The translations under genes and the position numbers were made by a program. Shown in pieces: positions 1 to 8,736 of a stretch of 45,766 bases of DNA (the stretch's first letter is position 1; every line of letters begins with the position of its first letter). The notes under the pieces were generated by a model that searched no databases, was not told the origin of the DNA, and saw only the letters and a list, made by a program, of their open reading frames with translations. The stretch comes from Corallococcus terminator. GTDB lineage: Bacteria > Myxococcota > Myxococcia > Myxococcales > Myxococcaceae. Location of the stretch: assembly GCF_003611635.1 (NCBI RefSeq), contig NZ_RAVZ01000028.1, positions 1-45,766 of the forward strand. Direction: 5' to 3'.

Positions 1-42
1 GGGCAGGGCGGGTACGGATTCGACCTTCGCTACGATAAGTAA
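1..42 (+). CDS. C-terminal tail of an upstream gene (partial)
   Basis: Reading frame 1 is open from the window edge and encodes GQGGYGFDLRYDK followed by a TAA stop at 40-42. Codon choice is G/C-rich at third positions, like the genes that follow, and the DNA becomes A/T-rich right after the stop, as expected at a gene end. Only 13 codons are visible, so no product can be named. It could also be chance open frame. Confidence 0.35.
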   Translation, partial: GQGGYGFDLRYDK

Positions 43-59
43 GTTACCAATAGTAGGTT
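41..59. promoter_or_regulatory. Candidate TetR operator (imperfect palindrome)
   Basis: An A/T-rich 19-base imperfect palindrome with the pattern AAnnTACnA-n-TnGTAnnTT (six of nine base pairs symmetric) lies 53 bases upstream of the TetR-family gene at 113. TetR regulators commonly repress their own promoter through such sites. The match is by symmetry only, and the surrounding DNA is unusually A/T-rich for this genome. Confidence 0.33.
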
Positions 60-112
60 CGCCATGTTTTCTTGGAGGTGGCCACCCGGGGGGATTACGA
101 AACGTCACCCGC

Positions 113-703
113 ATGAGTGAGACCCCCGCCAGGAAGTTGCCGAAGGCGCAGCGACGCGAGCAGTTGCTCGACATCGCGCAGACCATCGTTCGAGAGCAGG
201 GGACCGACGCGTTGACGCTCGGCTACGTGGCCGAGCGGGCTGGCGTCAGCAAGCCCATTGCCTACGAGCACTTCAAGACGCGGTCGGGGTTGTTGATTGC
301 CCTCTACGAGCAGATTGACGCCCGCCAGGTCCAGGCGCTCCTGGAGGCGCTCAAGCGCACGCGCAAGCGGCTGGAGGACGTCGCCCGGGTCATGAGCGCC
401 GCCTACATGCACTGCTGCACGTCGGCCGGCCCGGAGTGGCATGCCATCACGGCGGCGCTGAAGGGCGACGAGGAGATGGAGTCCTTCCATCGCGCGCTGC
501 TCGACAGCTACGTGGCCATCTATCGCGAAGCGCTCGCACCCTACTCGGACCTGAAGAAGGACGCGCTGCACCTGCGCTGCGTCGGCATCATCGGCGCGGC
601 GGAGGCGATCTCACGCGACATGCTCCGTGGCCTCGTCGATGAGGCCACGGCGGCGGAGACCCTGGCCTCGCTCATCGTCAGTTGGCTGTCCAGGAAGGCC
701 TAG
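113..703 (+). CDS. TetR/AcrR-family transcriptional regulator
   Basis: This 196-residue protein has the layout of a TetR one-component repressor. An N-terminal helix-turn-helix spans about residues 12-58, with the typical run DALTLGYVAERAGVSKPIAYEHF as its recognition region, and a variable helical ligand-binding half follows. The length is normal for the family (about 190-220). The ATG at 113 is the only start that keeps the whole DNA-binding domain; I see no strong ribosome binding site next to it. A palindrome at 41-59 is a plausible self-operator. The next gene is convergent, so its target is not evident; autoregulation or a gene left of the window are the likely options. The inducer cannot be predicted. 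Confidence 0.93.
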   Translation: MSETPARKLPKAQRREQLLDIAQTIVREQGTDALTLGYVAERAGVSKPIAYEHFKTRSGLLIALYEQIDARQVQALLEALKRTRKRLEDVARVMSAAYMHCCTSAGPEWHAITAALKGDEEMESFHRALLDSYVAIYREALAPYSDLKKDALHLRCVGIIGAAEAISRDMLRGLVDEATAAETLASLIVSWLSRKA

Positions 704-739
704 CGCGCCGTCCAGGAAGCTGGCCTGGCCCAGGACGGG

Positions 740-1711
740 CTACTCCTTGATGACCGGCGTCTTGTCCTTGTAGGTCGCGAGCTTCGCCGCGTCCTCGGTG
801 GACAGCTTGGGCTCCAGGTTGACGGGGCCCTTGAGCAGGCGGTTGACGCCGGTGTTCTTCACCTCGGCCTTGTCCGAGTAGAAGGTGCGCTGCGGCAGGC
901 CCTGCTCGTGGCGGTAGGTGTTCTCCGACGGGCGCGTCAGCGGCGCCTTGCCCTGGATGAACGCGCTGTCCTTGAAGCCATCCAGGCCTGCGGCGCTCAT
1001 CTCGCTGAGCGCCAGGTCCGACTTGTTGCCGCGCTTCACCGCGCTCTTGGTGTCGATGGTGCCGTCCACGTACTCGCGCGCGTGGTGCAACTCATGGAGG
1101 AGGGTGGAGTCGGAGGGCTTGTTGTCGGGCGTGCCCCACGCGCCGTACTTCTCCTTGTGCGAGGCGTGCTTCGGATCGGGGATGCCGTTCTGCGGGCTGT
1201 ACTCCACCTTGGCGCCCTCCTGGATGCCGAACGGCTTGCTGGCGGCCGCCTTGTCGGTGGTGCCGCTCTCGTCCTTCTTCCAGATCTGCACGTGCTTCTC
1301 GGTGGTGCCGTTGAGGCCCGAGTGGCGGTTGATGCCTTCCAGCTCCATGCGGCCCGTCTGGGTGCTGGAGATTTTCTGCAGGTCCGTCAGCGCCGCCCGG
1401 GTGAAGCCCGGCTGCTTGTCCGTTTCGCCAATCTTGATCTGTCCCACGGTGGTGATGCGCACCTTGCGGTCGTCCTCCAGCGCCACCTCCTCCGTGCGCA
1501 CCTTGAGGCCCGGGCTGAGCAGGTCGCGCTTGATGGCGTCCGTGAGCTTCTTCTCATCCGCGGGCTGGCTCACCAGCTTCGGGGCGCCCAGCGGCTTCTT
1601 CATGTACCAGTCGTCTGGCTTCGCGGCGGACTTCGGCGTGGACGTGGCCGGCGTGCGCGGCGTGCTGGCGGTGGACGTCTTGAGCGACGGCAGCTTGAGC
1701 TTGGACGGCAT
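740..1711 (-). CDS. M91-like zinc metalloprotease, effector-type protein
   Basis: A 323-residue protein. Residues 1-35 are a Ser/Thr/Pro/Lys-rich, probably disordered leader without a Sec signal peptide. The catalytic part carries a zinc-binding HExxH motif as HELHH at residues 206-210, followed by AREYVDG. Further on is the run SENTYRHEQGLPQR at about 262-275. HEL-H-A...G followed by ENxxRxExGLPxR is the pattern of the M91 (NleD-type) peptidases, which include host-directed type III effectors. The ATG at 1711 was chosen because AGGAGG lies just upstream; longer in-frame starts add unrelated sequence. No obvious immunity gene is adjacent. The M91 call rests on motifs; the secretion route and target are inference. 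Confidence 0.8.
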   Translation of the reverse strand: MPSKLKLPSLKTSTASTPRTPATSTPKSAAKPDDWYMKKPLGAPKLVSQPADEKKLTDAIKRDLLSPGLKVRTEEVALEDDRKVRITTVGQIKIGETDKQPGFTRAALTDLQKISSTQTGRMELEGINRHSGLNGTTEKHVQIWKKDESGTTDKAAASKPFGIQEGAKVEYSPQNGIPDPKHASHKEKYGAWGTPDNKPSDSTLLHELHHAREYVDGTIDTKSAVKRGNKSDLALSEMSAAGLDGFKDSAFIQGKAPLTRPSENTYRHEQGLPQRTFYSDKAEVKNTGVNRLLKGPVNLEPKLSTEDAAKLATYKDKTPVIKE

Positions 1712-1839
1712 AGGGGGGGACCTCCTGGGGGGCTGGGTCAAAGCATACAACATCACGCCAGCATTGTAGGGCCGCGGGAATGTTCCAGGGCGCGGGCGTA
1801 ACACCGGGGAAGGTCCCTTCCCTGAGAGGAAACGCCCCC

Positions 1840-2394
1840 ATGAAGCGACTGACGCTGCTCGCCGCCCTGACCCTTGTGTTGTCCTTCCCCGGCTGCGGCC
1901 CCGGCCTGGAGGAGGAGGGCCTCCCGGGCGACGAGGCGCAGTGGTCCGAGGTCCAGCAGGCGTCGAGCTACGCGGGCTCGACGTCGGAGGAGCAGCCGCC
2001 CATCCACTGCAGCGGTACGTCGGTGGCGTATGGCCTGGGGTGTGGCGGCTTCAACTGCGACAACGTGGGGCTCGTCTGCAACAACATCCCGCGCAACTCC
2101 GGGTACGCCAACGTGACGTGGACGCAGCCGTTCTCCGAGGAGACGGTGAACCCAACCCTCTGTCCCTCGGGCTCCTGGGTCACGGGCCTGTCGTGTTCCG
2201 GGGGCTACTGCGACAGCGTGTCGCTGGAATGCACATACATCACCGGGCGCACCGTAGGGGACTGTGCCTGGTCGGGATGGATCTCCGACGAGACCAGCTT
2301 CTGGTGGGCCCCCGAGGGCTACTTCATCCGCGGCGCGAAGTGCCGGGGCTGGTGGTGCGACGACATGAGCGTCTACTACTGCAAGATGCTGTGA
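1840..2394 (+). CDS. Secreted lipoprotein with three Cys-rich repeats
   Basis: A 184-residue protein beginning with a signal peptide that ends in a lipobox-like FPGC (Cys19). The mature part holds three copies of a motif close to GxxCxGxxCDxxxLxC, at about residues 66-80 (GLGCGGFNCDNVGLVC), 116-131 and 165-181. Each copy has the Cys-Asp pair and a closing Cys, suggesting three disulfide-bonded units. It is rich in Trp, Tyr and Gly, as seen in surface or ligand-binding proteins, but I do not recognise a characterised family and assign no function. The start at 1840 follows GAGAGGAAA; an upstream in-frame start would bury the signal peptide. It is divergent from the M91-like gene and convergent with the large lipoprotein downstream. 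Confidence 0.85.
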   Translation: MKRLTLLAALTLVLSFPGCGPGLEEEGLPGDEAQWSEVQQASSYAGSTSEEQPPIHCSGTSVAYGLGCGGFNCDNVGLVCNNIPRNSGYANVTWTQPFSEETVNPTLCPSGSWVTGLSCSGGYCDSVSLECTYITGRTVGDCAWSGWISDETSFWWAPEGYFIRGAKCRGWWCDDMSVYYCKML

Positions 2395-2406
2395 GAGGCG
2401 CCGGCG

Positions 2407-2441
2407 CCCCGGGGCCCCGCTCGCAGGCGGGAGCCCCGAGG
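2407..2441. terminator. Strong hairpin between convergent genes
   Basis: Arms at 2407-2420 and 2427-2441 pair almost completely (CCCCGGGGC-CCCGC against GCGGGAGCCCCGAGG, one bulge and one mismatch) around a short loop. It sits between the stop of the Cys-rich lipoprotein and the stop of the convergent 1000-residue lipoprotein, so it can end transcription from both sides. There is no clear T run. Confidence 0.5.
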
Positions 2442-2450
2442 CCCGGGTGA

Positions 2451-5400
2451 CTACTCCTTCAGCTTGATCAGCAGCACGTCGGATCTCCGGGCGCGCGGCG
2501 TGTACCAGGTGCCGTCCACTTCGAACGCCTGTGCCAGGGTGCCCGCCACCACGAGGCCGTCCGGCGAGGATGCGAGGTGCAGGCCATACGTGGACAGGGG
2601 CCCCAGCACGCGGACCCACCGGGACTCCAGGTTGGGACCGAAGGCCGCCAGCGTCGGCCGGGGCAGCATGTCCTGCTGCGAGCCGACCTCGCCCAGCCCG
2701 ACGAGGTTCCCGTCGCCGTCCTGGGTCGTCACGATGTTCCCGGCCCCGTCCACCACCATGTCCGTGAACCCGGAGTGCGCGAACTGACGGAGGGCCACGT
2801 CTCCGCCCGCCTCGGTGAGCACGCCCACGAGCGCATCCCTGGGCCCGTCATATTCCTCCGGCTCACGGCTGACGTAGCCCTGCCCGGCGAACGACAGGTA
2901 GCCGTTGAAGTTCCCGGTGAAGGCGATGCGCTGGTCGGGCAGCACGGCCACGGAGGACACGTCGCTTCGCGGAGCGCTCAACACCCGCGCCCAGCCGAAG
3001 TCGCCGCCCACGCCATAGCGGGCGACGAAGCCTCCGCGCCCGGCGACCGCGCCGCCACCGAAGTCGGTGTCGTACCCCGCCACGCCGCCCACGATGACGC
3101 GCTCACTGGCATCCACGGCGACGCTCCTCGCCTGGGTGCCCGTCAGGGACGGCGTTGCCAGCACGCGCGACCAGAGGTGCGCGCCGTCCCACTGGAGCTT
3201 CAGCACATAGGAGTTCGGGTAATCGTCGTCGTACGGGAACGGCTTGCCCGAGTACACCGGCCCGGTGCCGAAGTCCGTGTAGCCCCAGAACGTGCCGACG
3301 AGCACCGCGCTGCCGTGGGCATCCGTGGCCAGGTCGAGCACGTTCATCGGGTTGTCGTAGTGGTCGTCCGTGGTGTCGAACCAGGCCCGGAAGCCGCGCG
3401 TCCAGTCCACCGTGCCCGTGGGCGTGAGCTTCATCACCACGATGCCGGAGCCCTGGGGCAGCGCACCCTTGCCCAGGTCCGGCGCCCCCGTGTAGCTGCC
3501 AGCGACCAGCACGTTGCCCACCGCGGTCACCACCACCTTCTCCAGGAGCACCCCTGCCTGCGGGAAGGAGCGCGTCCACGCGACGCTCCCATCCGCCCGG
3601 TGCAGGGAGACGCTGTGGCCCGAAGCGGGGGCCAGGGGCGCCGTGCCGGACAACCGGGTGACGACCGCGAACCCGCCATCCGGCGCGGGCGCCACGTGAC
3701 GGGGAGACTCGGGCTCCGCGCCTCCCTCCTGGCGCACCCAGGCCGTGGTCCCCGAGGGCTTCGTGCCCCGGTACGAGCAGAACGGAGCGCTCTCATACGT
3801 GACGACCAGCCGGGGCGCGCCACCGAGGATGCCGTGCTCCTCCGCGTCCGTGGACGCGAAGCCCACGCTGTTGGTGCTGTCCGGCAGCAGCGCGAAGGCA
3901 TACGTCCCGGACGCCGTCACGACGTTCGTCACATCCAGCTCCACCCACGCATCCCGCGACACCGCTCCCAGGTCCACGAGCGGCTCGCCCTGCGCCGTCG
4001 GGCGGTGGTTCCAATCCGTCGTCGCCCCCTCGAACGCCGTCGCCCGGTACAGCCGGGGGCCGTTGCCCGTGCCGTCAATGGCATACAGGCGCAGCGCCAC
4101 CCGCTGGATGCGCTCAGGTCGCAGTTGCACATCGAAGCGCAGGAAGGCCTCCTCCCGGGGATCCGCGTCCACCCGCAGCGAGGCGCGGTGCTGGAACTTC
4201 GTGTCCGGCGCATCCGCCGCCGCGTAGGTGTCGTGCAGCGCGGGGAGCGGGTCCGCGACGTACTCCGTGCGCGTCAGGCATGCATCCGTTGGAGCGGGCT
4301 TCGACGCGCCCGTCCAGACCCGCAGTTGGGGACGCAGTGACGCATTCGCGCTCTCCCGCGAGTGGAACGTGACGCCGTCGCTCGACGTGGAATACAGCCC
4401 GAACGAGATGTCCCCATTGCCCCGCACCAGGTCCGTCACGTCGTAGTCCACCCAGCTCCCCGTCGCGACGCCCTGCGCGGCATCCACCGCGCTGCCCGTG
4501 CGGGCCGGCCGCGAATTCCACGTGACGATCGACTCGCTCCAGGGCTGCCCCGTCAGCGCGTACACGGCCGGGCCCTCATCCGAACCGGAGCTCACGTACA
4601 GGCGCAGCACCGCGCGCTGCACGGCCTCCGTCAGCCCCTGCACCGGGAAGCGCAGGTAGGCCTCCTGCATGGGCGCGCTGTCCACCTTGAACGTCGTGGC
4701 GCTGCCCTGGGCCACGGTCGGGCTGTCCGCCGAAACGAACGTGTCGGCGCTCGCGGCGAAGGAGACCGGCGCGCCGGAGAGCGTGAGCGGCGCGGGGGGC
4801 GGCGGTGGGTTGTCTTCGCCCGACTCGACGGTGAGGACCAACTGCGGTCGCAAGCCCACCTCGGCGTATTCACCCGACGCGAACGTGAGGCTGTCCGTGC
4901 CCTTCGCGGAGAGCAGGTAGCTGACGTTGTAGTAGCGGCTGGGGAAGTACGTGCCCGACACGTCGAGCTCCACCCACGTTCCGCTGCTCACGGACCCCGA
5001 CGTGGAGGTGAGCCAGGAATCGCTCCAACTCGGCCGGGTGTCCCACGTCACGTCCTCGTTCCAGGTGTGCACACCCGTTGGGCTGTGCACGGCGACGCCC
5101 TCTGAGGCGTTGTTCAGCGCGAACAGGCGCAGCCGCGCGGACGTCACCGTCCCGGCGACGGGGAGCTGGGCCCCCGAGAACCGGAGGTACGTCAGCGCCG
5201 TGGGCGTTTGCGCGACCTTCAAGGTGGAGGAAGAGCCGAAGCGTGTCGTCGGGAACGCGGCTTCCACGTGCGCGTCCGCCGTGGGCTCCAGGACGACCGT
5301 CCGCGTGGTCAACGCGGCGCCCTCCGTGCCGACCGTCTCCGCCCCCGGCTCGTGTGAATTCTCTTCCACTGCCAGTGGCGCTCCGCACCCACTCAAGGTC

Positions 5401-5453
5401 GCGAGCACCACACCCATTCCCCACAACGCCACTGCACCTGTCATCCGTCTCAC
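2451..5453 (-). CDS. Large lipoprotein: three DNRLRE domains plus beta-propeller-like region
   Basis: A 1000-residue protein with a lipoprotein signal peptide (cleavage near LSGC, Cys23). Three repeats of about 150 residues follow (roughly 52-205, 228-380 and 395-552). Each begins with a variant of 'xADxxV', continues with 'xAxLRLY' and a 'TW(N/D)xRP' element, and ends with 'LRPQLxV'. These are hallmarks of the DNRLRE module found in large bacterial surface proteins. Residues about 570-1000 are repeats of the kind 'GnvlvaGsytG...' and 'VVxGxxxGxxxFGxG', as in SBBP/beta-propeller proteins, also with the conserved phrase 'VMKLTPTGTVDWTR'. A surface binding or scaffold role is inferred; no catalytic residues are evident. 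It lies 121 bases downstream of the RND gene on the same strand. Confidence 0.92.
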   Translation of the reverse strand: MRRMTGAVALWGMGVVLATLSGCGAPLAVEENSHEPGAETVGTEGAALTTRTVVLEPTADAHVEAAFPTTRFGSSSTLKVAQTPTALTYLRFSGAQLPVAGTVTSARLRLFALNNASEGVAVHSPTGVHTWNEDVTWDTRPSWSDSWLTSTSGSVSSGTWVELDVSGTYFPSRYYNVSYLLSAKGTDSLTFASGEYAEVGLRPQLVLTVESGEDNPPPPPAPLTLSGAPVSFAASADTFVSADSPTVAQGSATTFKVDSAPMQEAYLRFPVQGLTEAVQRAVLRLYVSSGSDEGPAVYALTGQPWSESIVTWNSRPARTGSAVDAAQGVATGSWVDYDVTDLVRGNGDISFGLYSTSSDGVTFHSRESANASLRPQLRVWTGASKPAPTDACLTRTEYVADPLPALHDTYAAADAPDTKFQHRASLRVDADPREEAFLRFDVQLRPERIQRVALRLYAIDGTGNGPRLYRATAFEGATTDWNHRPTAQGEPLVDLGAVSRDAWVELDVTNVVTASGTYAFALLPDSTNSVGFASTDAEEHGILGGAPRLVVTYESAPFCSYRGTKPSGTTAWVRQEGGAEPESPRHVAPAPDGGFAVVTRLSGTAPLAPASGHSVSLHRADGSVAWTRSFPQAGVLLEKVVVTAVGNVLVAGSYTGAPDLGKGALPQGSGIVVMKLTPTGTVDWTRGFRAWFDTTDDHYDNPMNVLDLATDAHGSAVLVGTFWGYTDFGTGPVYSGKPFPYDDDYPNSYVLKLQWDGAHLWSRVLATPSLTGTQARSVAVDASERVIVGGVAGYDTDFGGGAVAGRGGFVARYGVGGDFGWARVLSAPRSDVSSVAVLPDQRIAFTGNFNGYLSFAGQGYVSREPEEYDGPRDALVGVLTEAGGDVALRQFAHSGFTDMVVDGAGNIVTTQDGDGNLVGLGEVGSQQDMLPRPTLAAFGPNLESRWVRVLGPLSTYGLHLASSPDGLVVAGTLAQAFEVDGTWYTPRARRSDVLLIKLKE

Positions 5454-5574
5454 GCTGACTCTCCTTCAGGGACTGCGAAGAGAGGCATCAGCAACAGTCG
5501 AGCCAGACCGGGAGGCTGGGTTGGCTTCTGGCCGGTGAGATGTTTGTCATTCGACGAAGGGCAACGCAGTGCGT

Positions 5575-8500
5575 TCAAGGGTGCGCCGCGGACAGCTCCT
5601 CGTCTTCCTCCTCATCGAGCGCCCGCTTCGACTCGCCCCGCAGCTTCTGCATGAGCACGTAGAGGCTGGGGATGAAGACGAGGTTGACGACGGTGGACAC
5701 CAGCATGCCTCCGAAGACCGCCGTGCCCAGGCTGTTGCGAGAAGCGGCACCGGCGCCCGTGGCCAGCATGAGAGGCACCACGCCCAGCAGGAAGGCGATG
5801 GACGTCATCAGGATGGGGCGCAGGCGCACCTCGGAGGCTTCGATGGCGGCCTCCACTGCGCTGCGTCCCTGCTCGCGCAGTTGCTCCGCGAACTCCACGA
5901 TGAGGATGGCATTCTTGCTCGCCAGACCCACGAGCATCACAAGCCCCACCTGGCAGAAGACATCGTTGGGCAGCCCGCGCAGCATCTGCAATCCCAGGGC
6001 GCCCAGCACCGCCAGCGGCACCGAGAGGATGACCACCAGGGGCAGGGTGAAGCTCTCGTACTGGGCGGCGAGCACCAGGAAGACGAAGAGCAGGCCCAGT
6101 CCGAAGATGACGATCGTCTGGCCTCCGCTCTCCTTCTGTTCAAGGGAGAGGCCGGACCATTCCGTGCTCGTGCCCTGGGGCAGCACCTGAGCGGCCAGCG
6201 CCTCCAGGGTGGACATGGCCTGCCCGGAGGAGACGCCGGGGGCTGCCTGTCCATTGAGCTCCGCGGAGCGGAAGAGGTTGTAGTGGCGGATGATCTGCGC
6301 GGACGTGGTCGGCGTCACCTTCACCAGGGACTCGAGCGGAATCATCTCCCCGTTGTCACTGCGGACATAGAAGGCGCCAATGTCCTGCGGCGTGTCGCGG
6401 AACTGCTGCGCGGCTTGCAGGTACACGCGGTAGGTGCGGCTCGCGTAGTTGAAGTCATTGACGTACTGGCTGCCCATGTAGAGCTGAAGGGTGCCGAAGA
6501 TCTGATCGATGGGAATGTCGAGCGCCTTGGCCTTCTGGCGATCCACCTCCACGTTCAGCAGCGGTGTGTCGGCCGTGAAGGAGGTGAAGACGCCGCGCAG
6601 GCGGTCGTCCTCACCGCCGCGCCCTACCAGCTCCTGGGCGGCGGTGGCCAGCTCGGACAGCCCGCGTCCGCCCGAGGTGTCCTCGACGATGAACTGGAAG
6701 CCGCCGACCGCCCCCACGCCTCGGATGGCGGGCGGCAGCAGGGGCACCACCTTCGCCTCACCAATCGCCGCGAGCGGGCCGCGCAGCCGCTCCACCATCG
6801 CGGCCACCGAATGCGCCTCGCCCTGGCGCTGCTCCCAGGATTGGAGGTTGACGTAGACCTGGGCCAGGTTGGGGCCGTTGTTGCCCAGGGAGGTGCCGCC
6901 GACCACGAACATGACGCGCGCTTCAGGCTGCGCGCTCACGATGGTCTCCACCTCCTTGACCACCTTCTCCGTACGGGTGAGTGACATGCCCTCGGGCCCC
7001 TGCACGGAGATGATGAAGTAGCCCTGGTCCTCGTCCGGGATGAAGCCGGTGGGCACCACCCTGAAGAGGGCCACGGTGGCGCCGAGGAAGCCGACGAAGA
7101 CGAGCATCACCGCGAAGGGGTGCTTGAGCAGGCGGCGCAGCATCCCGCCGTAGAGGCGCTTCGTCCCGTCGAGCACCTGATCCACCTTGCGGAAGAAGAT
7201 CCACTTCTCCCCGTGGTGGCGCTTGAGCAGCAGGGCCGACAGCGCGGGCGTGAGCGTGAGCGCGCACACCGTGGACAGCCCCACCGAGGCAGCAATGGTG
7301 AGGGCGAACTGGCGGTAGATGATGCCCGTGGTGCCGGGGAACAGGGCCACCGGGACGAACACCGCCACCAGCACGATGGAGATGGCCACCACCGCGCCGG
7401 CCACCTCCTTCATGCCCTCGCGCGCGGCCTTCCGGGCACTGAAGCCCTTCTCCACCATCAGCCGCTCGATGTTCTCGATGACGACGATGGCGTCGTCCAC
7501 CACCAGGCCCGTGGCCAGGGTGAGGCCGAACAGCGTGAGGGTGTTGATGGAGAAGCCGAACAGCTTGACGAAGGCGAAGGTGCCCACCAGCGACACGGGG
7601 AGGGTGAGCGCGGTGATCAGCACGCTTCGCCAGCCGTGCAGGAAGAGGAAGATGACGAGGATGACCAGGGCAATGGCCTCCACCAGCGTCTTGAGCACCT
7701 CATGGATGGAGGCACGCACCGCGAGCGTCGTGTCGGTGGAGACGCGGTATTCCAGCCCCGAGGGGAACTGTTGCCCCAGCCGTTCCATCTCCCGGGCCAC
7801 CGCGTCGCGAACCTCCAGCGCATTGGCGGTGGGCAACTGGTTGACGCCCAGGCCTAGGGCAGGGCGGCCGTTGAAGCGCAAGAACTGGCTGTAGTTCTCC
7901 GCGCCCATCTGGGCATGGCCGACGTCCTTCACCCGGACCAACTGGCCGTCGGAGCCGCGCATCACGACGATCTCGTCGAACTCCTCGGGCTCGATGAGCC
8001 GGCCGCTCGCACGCACCGCCAGTTGGTAGTCCTGATTCGAGCGGCTGGGAGGCTGGCCCACCTGACCGGCGGCCACCTGGAGGTTCTGCTCCTGGAGCGC
8101 GCGCGCCACGTCCTGGGGCGTGAGCTTGCGGCGGGCCAGCTCCGTGGGGTCCAACCACAGGCGCATGCTGAACCTGCGCTCACCGAACAGGCGCACGTCG
8201 CTGACGCCGCGCACGCGCTTGAGGGCATCCTTCAGGTTGATGTCGGCGTAGTTGCTGATGAACTCGGCGTCGAAGCGCTCATCGGGGCTGTAGAGGCCGA
8301 AGGAGATGAGCAGTTGGTTGGCGCCCTTGTTGACGACGATGCCCGTCTGGTTCACCTGCGAGGGCAGGCGGGCGGCGGCGCGGCCCACGCGGTTCTGCAC
8401 GTCGACCGTGGCCACCTCGATGTCACGGGTGGGCTCGAAGGTGATGGTGATGGCGCTGGTGCCGTCGTTGCTCGAAGTGGAGGAGATGTAGCGCATGCCC

Positions 8501-8718
8501 TCCACGCCGTTGATCTCCTGTTCCAGCGGGATGGTGACGGCGCTCTCCACCACCTCGGCGCTGGCGCCCACGTAGGTGGCCGTCACCGTCACCTGCGGCG
8601 GGGCCAGGTCCGGGTACTGCGCGATGGGCAGGTTGGGGATGGCGATGGCCCCCACCAGGGTGAGCAGGATGGAGAGGACCGCCGCGAACACGGGCCGCCG
8701 GATGAAGAAATTCACCAT
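5575..8718 (-). CDS. RND (HAE1-type) multidrug efflux transporter
   Basis: A 1047-residue inner-membrane RND pump of AcrB/MexB type, full length for the family. The N-terminus MVNFFIRRPVFAAVLSILL is classic. Proton-relay residues are present: Asp408-Asp409 in TGLVVDDAIVVIEN (TM4) and the Lys in LVGLASKNAILIVEF (TM10). Two periplasmic porter/docking halves and twelve TM segments are evident. Family members export drugs, detergents or solvents using the proton gradient, together with a membrane fusion protein and a TolC-type channel. Neither partner is in the window, and the gene upstream is instead an alcohol dehydrogenase 18 bases away, so the two are probably co-transcribed. The substrate cannot be predicted. 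Confidence 0.97.
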   Translation of the reverse strand: MVNFFIRRPVFAAVLSILLTLVGAIAIPNLPIAQYPDLAPPQVTVTATYVGASAEVVESAVTIPLEQEINGVEGMRYISSTSSNDGTSAITITFEPTRDIEVATVDVQNRVGRAAARLPSQVNQTGIVVNKGANQLLISFGLYSPDERFDAEFISNYADINLKDALKRVRGVSDVRLFGERRFSMRLWLDPTELARRKLTPQDVARALQEQNLQVAAGQVGQPPSRSNQDYQLAVRASGRLIEPEEFDEIVVMRGSDGQLVRVKDVGHAQMGAENYSQFLRFNGRPALGLGVNQLPTANALEVRDAVAREMERLGQQFPSGLEYRVSTDTTLAVRASIHEVLKTLVEAIALVILVIFLFLHGWRSVLITALTLPVSLVGTFAFVKLFGFSINTLTLFGLTLATGLVVDDAIVVIENIERLMVEKGFSARKAAREGMKEVAGAVVAISIVLVAVFVPVALFPGTTGIIYRQFALTIAASVGLSTVCALTLTPALSALLLKRHHGEKWIFFRKVDQVLDGTKRLYGGMLRRLLKHPFAVMLVFVGFLGATVALFRVVPTGFIPDEDQGYFIISVQGPEGMSLTRTEKVVKEVETIVSAQPEARVMFVVGGTSLGNNGPNLAQVYVNLQSWEQRQGEAHSVAAMVERLRGPLAAIGEAKVVPLLPPAIRGVGAVGGFQFIVEDTSGGRGLSELATAAQELVGRGGEDDRLRGVFTSFTADTPLLNVEVDRQKAKALDIPIDQIFGTLQLYMGSQYVNDFNYASRTYRVYLQAAQQFRDTPQDIGAFYVRSDNGEMIPLESLVKVTPTTSAQIIRHYNLFRSAELNGQAAPGVSSGQAMSTLEALAAQVLPQGTSTEWSGLSLEQKESGGQTIVIFGLGLLFVFLVLAAQYESFTLPLVVILSVPLAVLGALGLQMLRGLPNDVFCQVGLVMLVGLASKNAILIVEFAEQLREQGRSAVEAAIEASEVRLRPILMTSIAFLLGVVPLMLATGAGAASRNSLGTAVFGGMLVSTVVNLVFIPSLYVLMQKLRGESKRALDEEEDEELSAAHP

Positions 8719-8736
8719 GGTGGGGAGGCCGTGGGG

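Noticed and set aside
1712..1839. Sigma-54-like promoter (TGGCGT...TTGTA) upstream of the M91-like gene
   Set aside because: The spacing is one base short and the second block is GT rather than GC, so it does not fit the -24/-12 consensus.
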